DNA of 64,000 bases, taken from assembly GCF_020991415.1 (NCBI RefSeq), contig NZ_JAJMOY010000002.1, positions 620,001-684,000 on the forward strand. The letters are read 5' to 3'. Below, piece by piece: positions 1-6,902 of the stretch (positions are counted from its first letter, which is position 1; each line of letters begins with the position of its first letter). Position numbers and translations under genes: made by a program. This DNA comes from Flavobacterium sp. ENC (GTDB lineage: Bacteria; Bacteroidota; Bacteroidia; Flavobacteriales; Flavobacteriaceae). Below the pieces are notes generated by a model that saw only the letters and a list, made by a program, of their open reading frames with translations, made no database searches and was not told where the DNA came from.

Positions 1-26
1 GAAATATCTATTTTATTTTTTTTCAT
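1..26 (-). CDS. Start of a further operon gene, cut by the window edge
   Basis: On the minus strand an ATG at 26-24 overlaps the TGA stop of the upstream TIR gene (25-23), forming the ATGA overlap typical of translationally coupled genes. The eight visible complete codons read MKKNKIDI, a plausible lysine-rich N-terminus. Nothing can be said about function. The overlap and shared strand indicate that the island operon continues to the left of the window. Confidence 0.55.
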
Positions 27-1210
27 AAGTTCAAATTAATAGGAGTTGTAAATTCTACATCTTCATCTAATTCATTTAAAATGTTGAGTTCTTCTAATCC
101 TAATGGAGGATCAGGATACAGTATAATTAAATTTTTACCCCCTAGATCTTCTTTATATTTCTTTATATCTAAAAAGTTAAATAACTCAGGAGGAGAAGTT
201 ATAACTTTAATTTCATTATAATCATTCGATCCCATATTTGAATACCGTTCTAAAAGTCTATTCTGATATAAGTTATTTAGAACCTGATATAATGTTAAAT
301 TTACAATTTTATAAAACCCTATGATCTCTTTCTTACCGATAACAGTTGTTGGCATATTTCCTAAATACGGAAATGCTCTTTTTTCGCCAATTAAAATATT
401 ATGGACAACTACTATTGGAGATTTATGTTTCTTTGCAATTAATATTTCACGTCGGCACCATTCTCTATTAGAATATTCGTCTGTATGAAAGACTACCAGA
501 GCTGAGTGCTTAATTTCTTGCTCAAATTGTTCTGCAAAATCATATCCATTTGCAATATCAACAGTATCAAAAAACACATCAAGTTTAAGATTGTTCTCGA
601 TAAACTGTTTAAATCTGATTGTGGTAGTTTCGCCATCTTTTTTAGCATGACTTAAAAATAACTTGACAGGAGAACCTATTCTATGATGTTCTTTATCCTT
701 TTGTTTAGGATGAAAATTTAAAATAAGTCTAGAACAATCGTGTAATAATTCTGTTTTAATTTTTTTAATAGACTTTTCTAAATCTTTTTTATCTTGAAGA
801 TTTAAATTTTTATCAAAAAACTTTGTTGCATCAGTAAATTGAAGAGTACTTAGGCCGCAGCCTATAGAATAAGCTTTGTTACAAAGTGAGATAGGAAATA
901 TTCTATTGTCATCATCGATTTTCTTGGAAAGCTCTTCAGTATATAAGCGAAAATCTTCGTCCAAAATATACTCCTCATCTATAAGTAACAGGATTGCGTT
1001 CTTTTCTGCATTGGATAAATCTATTTCTAAAGGTTTATTATCTTCTAGTTTTGCATATCGAAAATAAACAGGAATGCCAATCCCTCTTGATAGAGGGTTT
1101 TGATAATCTCGACAAAATGTAGAATACAGTTCTTCTGCAATTTTTTTTCCAGCTTTAAAATTAGGATGCCAAACTAAATATATATTTAGTGGATATTTAA
1201 TATTATTCAT
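23..1210 (-). CDS. TIR-domain protein with an N-terminal TIR-like domain
   Basis: This 395-residue protein has a clear TIR domain at about residues 182-290: a first strand ending in FLSHAKKD, then the motif WCRREILIA, where Glu255 sits at the position of the catalytic glutamate of NAD-cleaving TIR proteins. The first 130 residues (start IYLVWHP, later NAILLLIDEEY) resemble a second, degenerate TIR-like fold without an obvious catalytic glutamate. The last 100 residues are unassigned. It is probably cytoplasmic, hydrolysing NAD or making a cyclic ADP-ribose-type signal upon activation. Its start overlaps the stop of the preceding gene by 8 nt, so it is co-translated in the island operon. The TIR call is firm; the catalytic role and the N-terminal domain are inference. 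Confidence 0.8.
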   Translation of the reverse strand: MNNIKYPLNIYLVWHPNFKAGKKIAEELYSTFCRDYQNPLSRGIGIPVYFRYAKLEDNKPLEIDLSNAEKNAILLLIDEEYILDEDFRLYTEELSKKIDDDNRIFPISLCNKAYSIGCGLSTLQFTDATKFFDKNLNLQDKKDLEKSIKKIKTELLHDCSRLILNFHPKQKDKEHHRIGSPVKLFLSHAKKDGETTTIRFKQFIENNLKLDVFFDTVDIANGYDFAEQFEQEIKHSALVVFHTDEYSNREWCRREILIAKKHKSPIVVVHNILIGEKRAFPYLGNMPTTVIGKKEIIGFYKIVNLTLYQVLNNLYQNRLLERYSNMGSNDYNEIKVITSPPELFNFLDIKKYKEDLGGKNLIILYPDPPLGLEELNILNELDEDVEFTTPINLNL

Positions 1211-1991
1211 TGGTGTTTTTTGTCATTTGTATTGATGTATTATCTATATTATCTGAATGTGTATTTCTTTTTTCAAATGCCAGTTCAATATATTCTTGCA
1301 TTTTTGTTCTGTCATCTGTCCAATCCCTTATAACTGCATATTCTGATCTGAAATTGTCTGCCAATCTAGCTGGCATTAAATTATAAGTAGCCTTATCTGT
1401 ACCAAAATCAGGATGATCGGGTAATATTAAGCCTAATAATCCAGAATATTTATCTCCAACTTTATAATTCAAAGCCCCAGATATTTCCCAATCAATATGT
1501 TTCCGATGTTTTGTATTTTGACCGATCAAAACTACCAGAACAGTTGTGTCTGCCAGATAACCTTTTTGAATTAACTGTTTAATATATCCATCTGAATTGT
1601 CCGAATCTATATCTCCATCTTCGACAGATTTGTGGGTTATTAAATCGGCAAATAAATTCTTGAATTTCTCCTTGTATTCTTGATCTTCATAATGATAATA
1701 ACTTATAAATGTCTTTCTTTTGCATAGTTCTTTGGGAAGCTTTGCAGTCCAACTAAACCCACCATTAGTTTTGCGATAAAATATGCAAATCCTATACCAG
1801 CCTCCAATTTTTCTTTCGGCACAGCAAAAAGTTTTTCCTTTATTAACTTGTTCTACCAACCACTGACGATTCTTAAGCATTGCTTCACCTATATATTCTT
1901 CAAAATCATCGTGGACTATAACTCTGTCAATTGAATTTCCTTTTTCGTTAAAGGATATTTTTGTGATGACATAATCTTCCCATTTAGCCAT
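1203..1991 (-). CDS. DUF3892-TIR (DUF1863 / ThsB-like) fusion protein
   Basis: This 262-residue protein has two domains. Residues 1-85 (KWEDYVITKISFN, later WYRICIFYR) resemble DUF3892, a small domain of unknown function. Residues 92-235 form a TIR domain of the DUF1863 type, the family containing ThsB of Thoeris: KTFISYYHYED, then TTVLVVLIG and HIDWEISGAL with Glu169 as the likely catalytic residue. ThsB proteins make a cyclic ADP-ribose isomer that activates a partner; no ThsA (SIR2-SLOG) gene is visible here, though the operon continues past the edge. It lies 16 nt after the preceding TIR gene. The DUF3892 part may be the sensor; that is inference. Confidence 0.78.
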   Translation of the reverse strand: MAKWEDYVITKISFNEKGNSIDRVIVHDDFEEYIGEAMLKNRQWLVEQVNKGKTFCCAERKIGGWYRICIFYRKTNGGFSWTAKLPKELCKRKTFISYYHYEDQEYKEKFKNLFADLITHKSVEDGDIDSDNSDGYIKQLIQKGYLADTTVLVVLIGQNTKHRKHIDWEISGALNYKVGDKYSGLLGLILPDHPDFGTDKATYNLMPARLADNFRSEYAVIRDWTDDRTKMQEYIELAFEKRNTHSDNIDNTSIQMTKNTNE

Positions 1992-2007
1992 AATATTTTA
2001 TCTTAAA

Positions 2008-2571
2008 TTAATTGTATGGATCATTTATGAGATTATCCATTACTCCCGAAAGGGGATTTGTATAGTTTCCGTAATCACTCATCATTTTTGTTTCAAGTAG
2101 GATTTCTTTATCAATTTTTGAGATTCTACTAATCAGATTGTTTAAATCATAAATATCTCTAACAATAGAAGCAGACCTTGCATACTCAGGCAATCCTCCT
2201 TTAGGAATTCCTTTTAGGCATAACACAAATAATTCTGTTTTATCATAACCGTAACCTATTTCAAAAGGCACCCAACTAGAATATAATGTATTGGGAGAAA
2301 CTAATACGAGCATATGAGAACTGTTGTTTATCCCTTTTCTGATTGAGTCAGTAACAGCTTTAGCGTTATTAGATTGATGATGAATTCTCAAATCTCCGTC
2401 ATAGGCGTCAAAATAAACATCAATACCCGTCTTTATCAAATAATCTGCAATCTTTTTTGCTGCATCCTTATCTTTTTGTTGATGTGATATAAATACACAT
2501 TTTATTCCCAAAGACAAGACCTTATTTCTGGAGTCATATTTTGTTGGGTAATAGTATCGGTTTAATGCCAT
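2008..2571 (-). CDS. Single-domain TIR protein
   Basis: This 187-residue protein is nearly all TIR domain: KCVFISHQQKD near residue 24, DVYFDAYDGD at 51-60, the hydrophobic strand HMLVLVSPNT, and SSWVPFEIGYGYD with Glu104 as the probable catalytic glutamate. The set of motifs is closer to bacterial TIR_2-like proteins than to the DUF1863 type. It is predicted to cleave NAD or make a nucleotide signal in the cytoplasm. It starts 4 nt after the Nmad2-like gene, so both are clearly in one operon. It is the second TIR effector type in the operon, not a recent duplicate of its neighbours. Confidence 0.8.
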   Translation of the reverse strand: MALNRYYYPTKYDSRNKVLSLGIKCVFISHQQKDKDAAKKIADYLIKTGIDVYFDAYDGDLRIHHQSNNAKAVTDSIRKGINNSSHMLVLVSPNTLYSSWVPFEIGYGYDKTELFVLCLKGIPKGGLPEYARSASIVRDIYDLNNLISRISKIDKEILLETKMMSDYGNYTNPLSGVMDNLINDPYN

Positions 2572-2575
2572 TTAA

Positions 2576-3199
2576 CTAAAATAATTTTGTCTGTTGATAG
2601 TCTTTCCAATGAATTGGTGTGCCATTTATTCCTAAATCGTATTTAATTGTTATCATCTTAATCAGATCTTCTGCTAATGGCTCATTTCTAATTGTTATAT
2701 AATCTCTGTGACGAGTTCCAGGACAAATCTCCAGATATTTATCTGGAACTTTCCATGCATTCATCCCCAGATATAAAAAGTAATTAGATATTAAAACATA
2801 TTCACCGCTTAGATCTTGTTTAAGGTTCCCTTCATTGATTTTTCCATCATATAAACTATGATGAGAATCTAACTGAATCCACTCATCATTTTCATTGTGA
2901 TAAATATTATCTCCATGTATTTGTTTTAAGCTGCCATTCAAAACAGGCTTTTTATAACTGAATCTTTCATCTTCCCAATATTCTTGAAAAGTTAATTTTT
3001 CAGTTACTTTCATTAGAAAAATCAAATGATTTAGCAATTTATTTTCAACAGCTCCTGTTCCAATAATCCAATCTCCGACAATTGCTTTTTTTCTTATATG
3101 AGGTTTACAACAAGCTAATGTACAATACTCTCCGAATGGATTTGGAGCAAAACCATAATCACGAGTAATTTTGTATGCATAAATACTCATTATTGACAA
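2576..3199 (-). CDS. Nmad2-like (nucleotide modification associated domain) protein
   Basis: This 207-residue protein contains the features I associate with the Nmad2 family: YKITRDYGFAPNPFG at the start, then CTLACCKPHIRKKA and VGDWIIGTGA, and a C-terminal ICPGTRHRDY. Nmad domains were defined by their neighbourhood with DNA-base hypermodification enzymes; the biochemical role is unknown, and a reader or binder of modified nucleotides is one proposal. The first codons (MSIMS) offer two ATGs; either gives essentially the same protein. It overlaps the end of the upstream TIR gene by 10 nt. Family assignment is from recalled sequence patterns and needs a profile search; function is inference. 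Confidence 0.65.
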   Translation of the reverse strand: MSIMSIYAYKITRDYGFAPNPFGEYCTLACCKPHIRKKAIVGDWIIGTGAVENKLLNHLIFLMKVTEKLTFQEYWEDERFSYKKPVLNGSLKQIHGDNIYHNENDEWIQLDSHHSLYDGKINEGNLKQDLSGEYVLISNYFLYLGMNAWKVPDKYLEICPGTRHRDYITIRNEPLAEDLIKMITIKYDLGINGTPIHWKDYQQTKLF

Positions 3200-3681
3200 C
3201 CAATTCTTTTAACATTATTCACGGGTGTTCTAGGAGATCCATTTGAACTACACCACCCAACATCTTTGCCTTCTAAAGCATCAATTATTTTTTCAGAATT
3301 CCAGCCAACTAGACCGTCACCAAATTTTTCCAGATTTTCAGGGATATCTGAATCTTTACCCCCATGCATGAATACACCAACAATTCTTTTTCCTAGTTTA
3401 GCAGCTTGTTCAATTTCCCAATTCACCCATTCTCTCGAATGAGTCTGTGAACCAATTAATACAACAACTGTTCCTGCCCAACGCATTTTCATTGTCAAAA
3501 GTCGTTTCAAAGTCTGTTCAGGAATTTGTTTTTTATCTAACCTATCTTGATTTTTGGGATTAGCTCTTATAGAACTATTTCTAATACCATATTCTTTACC
3601 AGCCAATAACTTTGTAAAATTTGTAACAGAATCATCATCTTTATGATGATGACTTATAAAAACATTTTTTGATGTACTCAT
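3190..3681 (-). CDS. TIR (DUF1863 / ThsB-like) protein
   Basis: This 163-residue single-domain protein matches the DUF1863 TIR family: KNVFISHHHKDDD at residues 5-17, TVVVLIGSQTHSREW at 71-85, and WVNWEIEQA, with Glu89 as the likely catalytic residue. ThsB-type TIRs convert NAD to a cyclic ADP-ribose-type messenger. It is the third TIR type here and is separated from the hypermodification-family gene by only 13 nt, with a 10-nt overlap into the Nmad2-like gene downstream. This placement between two modification-family genes argues that TIR and modification components form one system. Which nucleotide product it makes cannot be read from the sequence. Confidence 0.82.
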   Translation of the reverse strand: MSTSKNVFISHHHKDDDSVTNFTKLLAGKEYGIRNSSIRANPKNQDRLDKKQIPEQTLKRLLTMKMRWAGTVVVLIGSQTHSREWVNWEIEQAAKLGKRIVGVFMHGGKDSDIPENLEKFGDGLVGWNSEKIIDALEGKDVGWCSSNGSPRTPVNNVKRIGCQ

Positions 3682-3694
3682 AGTTTATAAGACT

Positions 3695-4702
3695 TTAAAT
3701 TAGATTGTTAATCTTCCATTTTGGAGGGAAGAAATAAATAATTTGTTCTTTCTTCTCTATTTTAAATTTCTGTTTTATACGTGTTCGATTTGAAACTCCC
3801 ACTATTTCAGGATGAAACACTCTAGAATATTTATCTACTTCACAAAAAACATTTTGACAATCAATTAATTGCAGATTTCGGCCTCCTAAATTCTGAAACT
3901 TTACTCCTAATCTTTCAAATTCTATTTCTTGATTGTCTGCCATCATTTTTATAATATCTTCATAATTATAATCGCCAAGACTTATAAAGCATTTGGTAAT
4001 ACCATCTTTTGCTCCTGGTCCAGCTTTTACAAATTCCATTTCACTAAAATTAATGAGATTACTATAATTGAGATCAATAGTATACTGATAGGCTAAAAAC
4101 TCACCTACAGTAGGATAAGATAATAATAGCTCATATACGTCTTTCATAGATTTACATTGTTGAAGTTTATGAGGAAGTTTATCATTTATCATCTTTTCTA
4201 TTAGTAATAAATGATTTTGATGCTTTCTTTCTTTTCCAAAAACAGATTTTCCTGATGCCATTATGTAAGCAGGAGAATATATAGGTTCTTTATTTTTCAG
4301 TACTTCTAGCAGTAATTTATCATATGCCTTGTAGGAAAAATTTTTAAATGAGATTTCTCCTAACTCTTCTTGAAGAAATTCCCATGTGGAAATTCTATTA
4401 AAAATTTTGAATAAAATAATACGAAAAAATAATTCATCGGGTTCCTGGCTACCGTTGTATATAATATCTCGTATCAAATATTGACTTACTCTATCAGTAG
4501 CACGATATACATTAGTAAATTTGTAATTGTTGAGAATATCATCATTTGACCAAGGATATTCGGTATTATTAATTCGCTTAAAAAAAATATCTTGTCTCTT
4601 TGAGATGAATTCCCAATAAGTATTGTATACAACACTGGGTTTAGGCTCTATTTTTTTTATTAAGAATGAGACATTTTTAGAATTATTTTTTTTTTCTATC
4701 AT
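3695..4702 (-). CDS. HMUDK-helical / alpha-glutamyl-putrescinyl thymine pyrophosphorylase-like protein
   Basis: This 335-residue protein shows the pattern of the DNA-glycosylase-related family predicted in hypermodified-thymine pathways (5-hmdU DNA kinase helical domain): YWEFISKRQDIFFKR, then TNVYRATDRVSQYLI, LFKIFNRISTWEFL, PTVGEFLAYQYTIDLNY and VKAGPGAKDGI. In phages such proteins act on 5-hydroxymethyl-pyrimidine DNA to build bulky bases. Here it is chromosomal and is followed within 13 nt by a TIR gene. It may modify host DNA, or recognise modified phage DNA or nucleotides; the sequence does not decide. It starts 21 nt after the mazG-like gene. Family call rests on recalled motifs. Confidence 0.65.
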   Translation of the reverse strand: MIEKKNNSKNVSFLIKKIEPKPSVVYNTYWEFISKRQDIFFKRINNTEYPWSNDDILNNYKFTNVYRATDRVSQYLIRDIIYNGSQEPDELFFRIILFKIFNRISTWEFLQEELGEISFKNFSYKAYDKLLLEVLKNKEPIYSPAYIMASGKSVFGKERKHQNHLLLIEKMINDKLPHKLQQCKSMKDVYELLLSYPTVGEFLAYQYTIDLNYSNLINFSEMEFVKAGPGAKDGITKCFISLGDYNYEDIIKMMADNQEIEFERLGVKFQNLGGRNLQLIDCQNVFCEVDKYSRVFHPEIVGVSNRTRIKQKFKIEKKEQIIYFFPPKWKINNLI

Positions 4703-4723
4703 TATTAATTTTTAATTCGAACA

Positions 4724-5608
4724 TTAGTTTTTACCTAAATAAGTTAGCTTTTTATTTTTAATGCTGACTAGAACTCGACCTCCTTTATTATTTTTCAATT
4801 CATCAAAAACCTTATAAGAATTTATAATTGCTGTTTCCCACTGTTTTTGTGTACAGTTTTCTACTTCAATACCGCTAACTAGCTTTTTAATTGTTTTTAA
4901 AACTTCAGTATCTACATTGTTACTATATTTAAACAACTGATGATCTACAGCGTAATTATAAATATATAAGCTAACCAATTCCTCTGTGATAGCTGCTCTA
5001 GCACCATCTTCTACCTCATCTGTAGCATTATCACTTTTTCTTTTTATTTCCATTAATTTTCTTATCACAGGTGACCATCCTAGATAGGCAACATAACCTA
5101 GATGAAATATATCGTGAAATCGGTATTCGTCTTTCTTGTGAGAATTATCTGTAATATCATCTCCTAGTTGCTTTTTAGTAGTATTATTAATGATCCTTAC
5201 TTTTTCCTTTCCTGCTTCATTAACAATCTTAAACTCTACTTCAAATTCTCTCGGAAATTGTTCTGATTTAGGGTATTTTTCATCATAAACGATAAAGTTT
5301 TCTGGTTGCTCCGAATCAAAACGGTCTTTAATTTTTTTTAGATTGTCTTTAGCTACTTCTTCTAGATTTAGATTATTTTCAGTAGCTATTGTAGATATAT
5401 ACCAAAGAACGTCGCCCAGTTCTTCTTTTAGCTTATTTGTATAGTTTATATATGCATTCCCATCTCTTAAGTTCTTTTTCAATTCTGTAATAACAGATCC
5501 AGCTTCACCTATAAGTCCCAAAAAGGGGACTATATTATTAACTTCTTTTCCTTTCACATAATCTTGGATAGTATTTTTAGCTTGGTTTTGATATTCTGAA
5601 AATAGCAT
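4724..5608 (-). CDS. MazG-like nucleotide pyrophosphohydrolase with MazG C-terminal domain
   Basis: First gene of the operon, 294 residues. The N-terminal 95 residues are an all-helical MazG-type NTP pyrophosphohydrolase domain: GLIGEAGSV at 31-39 and EELGDVLWY at 62-70. The usual ExxE metal motif reads E35-A-G-S38, so one acidic ligand appears replaced by serine, while E63-L-G-D66 is intact. Residues 115-294 match the MazG_C extension found in base-modification neighbourhoods (EYRFHDIFHLGYVAYLGW). MazG enzymes hydrolyse (d)NTPs to monophosphates; here the target may be a modified dNTP or a TIR-derived nucleotide. A TATATTTG -7 element lies 34 nt upstream. The assignment is firm, the activity less so because of S38. 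Confidence 0.82.
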   Translation of the reverse strand: MLFSEYQNQAKNTIQDYVKGKEVNNIVPFLGLIGEAGSVITELKKNLRDGNAYINYTNKLKEELGDVLWYISTIATENNLNLEEVAKDNLKKIKDRFDSEQPENFIVYDEKYPKSEQFPREFEVEFKIVNEAGKEKVRIINNTTKKQLGDDITDNSHKKDEYRFHDIFHLGYVAYLGWSPVIRKLMEIKRKSDNATDEVEDGARAAITEELVSLYIYNYAVDHQLFKYSNNVDTEVLKTIKKLVSGIEVENCTQKQWETAIINSYKVFDELKNNKGGRVLVSIKNKKLTYLGKN

Positions 5609-5641
5609 ACTTCATGTAGTTAGTTAATAATTGTGTTTAAA

Positions 5642-5687
5642 CAAATATATTTAAATAGTATTTTTCTCTATTACGTAAAACCGTAAT
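5642..5687 (-). promoter_or_regulatory. Promoter and palindrome of the MazG-TIR operon
   Basis: On the minus strand a perfect TANNTTTG element (TATATTTG, plus-strand 5642-5649) lies 34 nt before the mazG ATG. No TTG is found at the -33 position. Instead a perfect inverted repeat ATTACG-N6-CGTAAT occupies 5670-5687, where the -33 box should be. This is the place for an operator or activator site, possibly of the neighbouring XRE regulator; that link is inference. Confidence 0.5.
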
Positions 5688-5933
5688 CATAAAAAATATT
5701 ATTTTTTAATAATCTTGAAATTTAGATTTTTACATCTCAAAAATACAACTATATAGAAACTCTAGATAAGTATAAATACCTGTTTTTAAAAAGATTTTAT
5801 TGATCGCAATTTTTTAGTTTGGGAAATAGTAGAGTAAAAGAGTTACATTATCATAAATATACAACCAAGCTATACCATAGCTATGCAAATGTTTCCTGAT
5901 TTAGCAACTGTAAAATAATTTTCTAAAACAAAA

Positions 5934-5955
5934 AAAGAGACTCTAAAGTCTCTTT
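5934..5955 (-). terminator. Rho-independent terminator of the XRE regulator gene
   Basis: The 9-bp perfect stem AAAGAGACT/AGTCTCTTT with a 4-nt loop sits 28 nt beyond the stop of the XRE gene. On the minus strand it is followed by a T-rich run. The 246 bases between this hairpin and the palindrome at 5687 are A+T-rich; I see only a short inverted repeat AGCTAT-ACC-ATAGCT at 5868-5882 and no gene. Confidence 0.6.
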
Positions 5956-5983
5956 ATAGAATTAATACATCTTCTATAAATAA

Positions 5984-6418
5984 TTATCTATTAATCAATT
6001 TTTCAAGCTTCACCATCATTTCATCTTTCTCTTTCAGCATACGCTCGTATAATGCAATCTTTTCTTCATGTATTTGTACAATTTTATCAATCGGATTAAT
6101 AGTAGAACTGACATGTCCAGAATTGTTACCAACTGCTATTGCTCCTTCATGAAAAGTGTTAGCAATAATATTTATCGCCTGCTCTTCATCAAAGTTCTGA
6201 AACGCTTCCACAGGAATTTTTAAGGCGTGTGAGATTTGATCCAGTATATCGTTTTCAATAACCTCTTTTTGCTCCAGCATCGAGATTTTCTTCTGATTCC
6301 AGTCATTTCCGAGATCAAAAGCCAAGGCTTCTTGTTTGATGCCCAACATTTCCCTGAAGCGTTTTACGTTTCTTCCCTGACGAAGGAAGAATACGAGAAT
6401 CCTTTTAGGGTATTTCAA
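5984..6418 (-). CDS. XRE-family helix-turn-helix regulator with altered N-terminus
   Basis: The protein (144 residues from the first ATG) carries a Cro/C1-type HTH over residues 16-73 (RNVKRFREMLGIKQEALA, DWNQKKISMLEQ) and a C-terminal coiled coil (KIVQIHEEKIALYERML). It belongs to a common Bacteroidota regulator type, which normally starts a residue or two before QGRNVKRF. Here no ATG, GTG or TTG exists at that point, and the preceding codons (MKYPKRILVFFLR) are the antisense of a rightward ORF that begins in the same place. The native start seems lost at a recombination junction, so the gene may use this substitute start or be inactive. Controlling the adjacent operon is possible. Confidence 0.65.
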   Translation of the reverse strand: MKYPKRILVFFLRQGRNVKRFREMLGIKQEALAFDLGNDWNQKKISMLEQKEVIENDILDQISHALKIPVEAFQNFDEEQAINIIANTFHEGAIAVGNNSGHVSSTINPIDKIVQIHEEKIALYERMLKEKDEMMVKLEKLINR

Positions 6419-6631
6419 AAAGCATTTGAGGAAAAAACGGCTGAAGAATTTGAATTCTTTCTACGGGAGATCGTCCGCCTGTCCTTGTCTCCGCAAGCCG
6501 AAGATGCTGACGCTGACCTGACGATATGCTATATACATGTCATTAAAATGCTCGATGCCGCAGAAATTATCAGAGAAAGGGGAGTGGAGAAAATCAGGAA
6601 CAGGGATCAGATGGCTCCTGTAACGGCCTAA
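6373..6631 (+). pseudogene. 3' remnant of a small Bacteroidota protein gene
   Basis: From about 6373 the plus strand reads SLTKEEYENPFRVF, then EFEFFLREIVRLSL and ending QMAPVTA. This looks like a real small acidic protein, a type often seen beside XRE regulators in Bacteroidota. Codons upstream of the S are simply the antisense of the XRE gene, so the native start is absent. It keeps its own terminator (6683-6722). I recognise no function. It is best read as a truncated gene whose 5' end was removed by the rearrangement that also changed the XRE start. Confidence 0.45.
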
Positions 6632-6682
6632 AATATTCGGGATCACAACTTTAAAATACGATAGCATAAAAACGATGTAAAG

Positions 6683-6722
6683 ATAGCCGGTTTTCATTAC
6701 GAAAATCGGCTATTCCTTTTTA
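6683..6722 (+). terminator. Terminator behind the small-protein remnant
   Basis: A 13-bp stem (ATAGCCGGTTTTC with GAAAATCGGCTAT, one G-T pair) and 5-nt loop, followed by TCCTTTTTA. It marks the end of the rightward unit that finishes at 6631. Confidence 0.65.
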
Positions 6723-6902
6723 GCGCCCTCCGGATCATTGCCTTTTCAGTTGTTGTTTTTCTCTTAAAGTACGTTTAAAGATCGTAAACTGATACTAATT
6801 TATTATAGTAAATAGATTGTTAATATTAACAAAATATAATAGTAAAAATGCCGTAACCTGAGTGATAAGATTAAGTTGTTTTTTTGGTATAAAAATTTTT
6901 TT

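Noticed and set aside
1203..3681. Classical Thoeris system
   Set aside because: ThsB-like TIRs are present, but no ThsA (SIR2-SLOG or transmembrane) gene is visible, and the operon contains modification-family genes not found in Thoeris. A ThsA could still lie left of the window.
6461..6697. Minus-strand 78-codon ORF
   Set aside because: It is antisense to the small-protein remnant and crosses its terminator; composition does not look coding.
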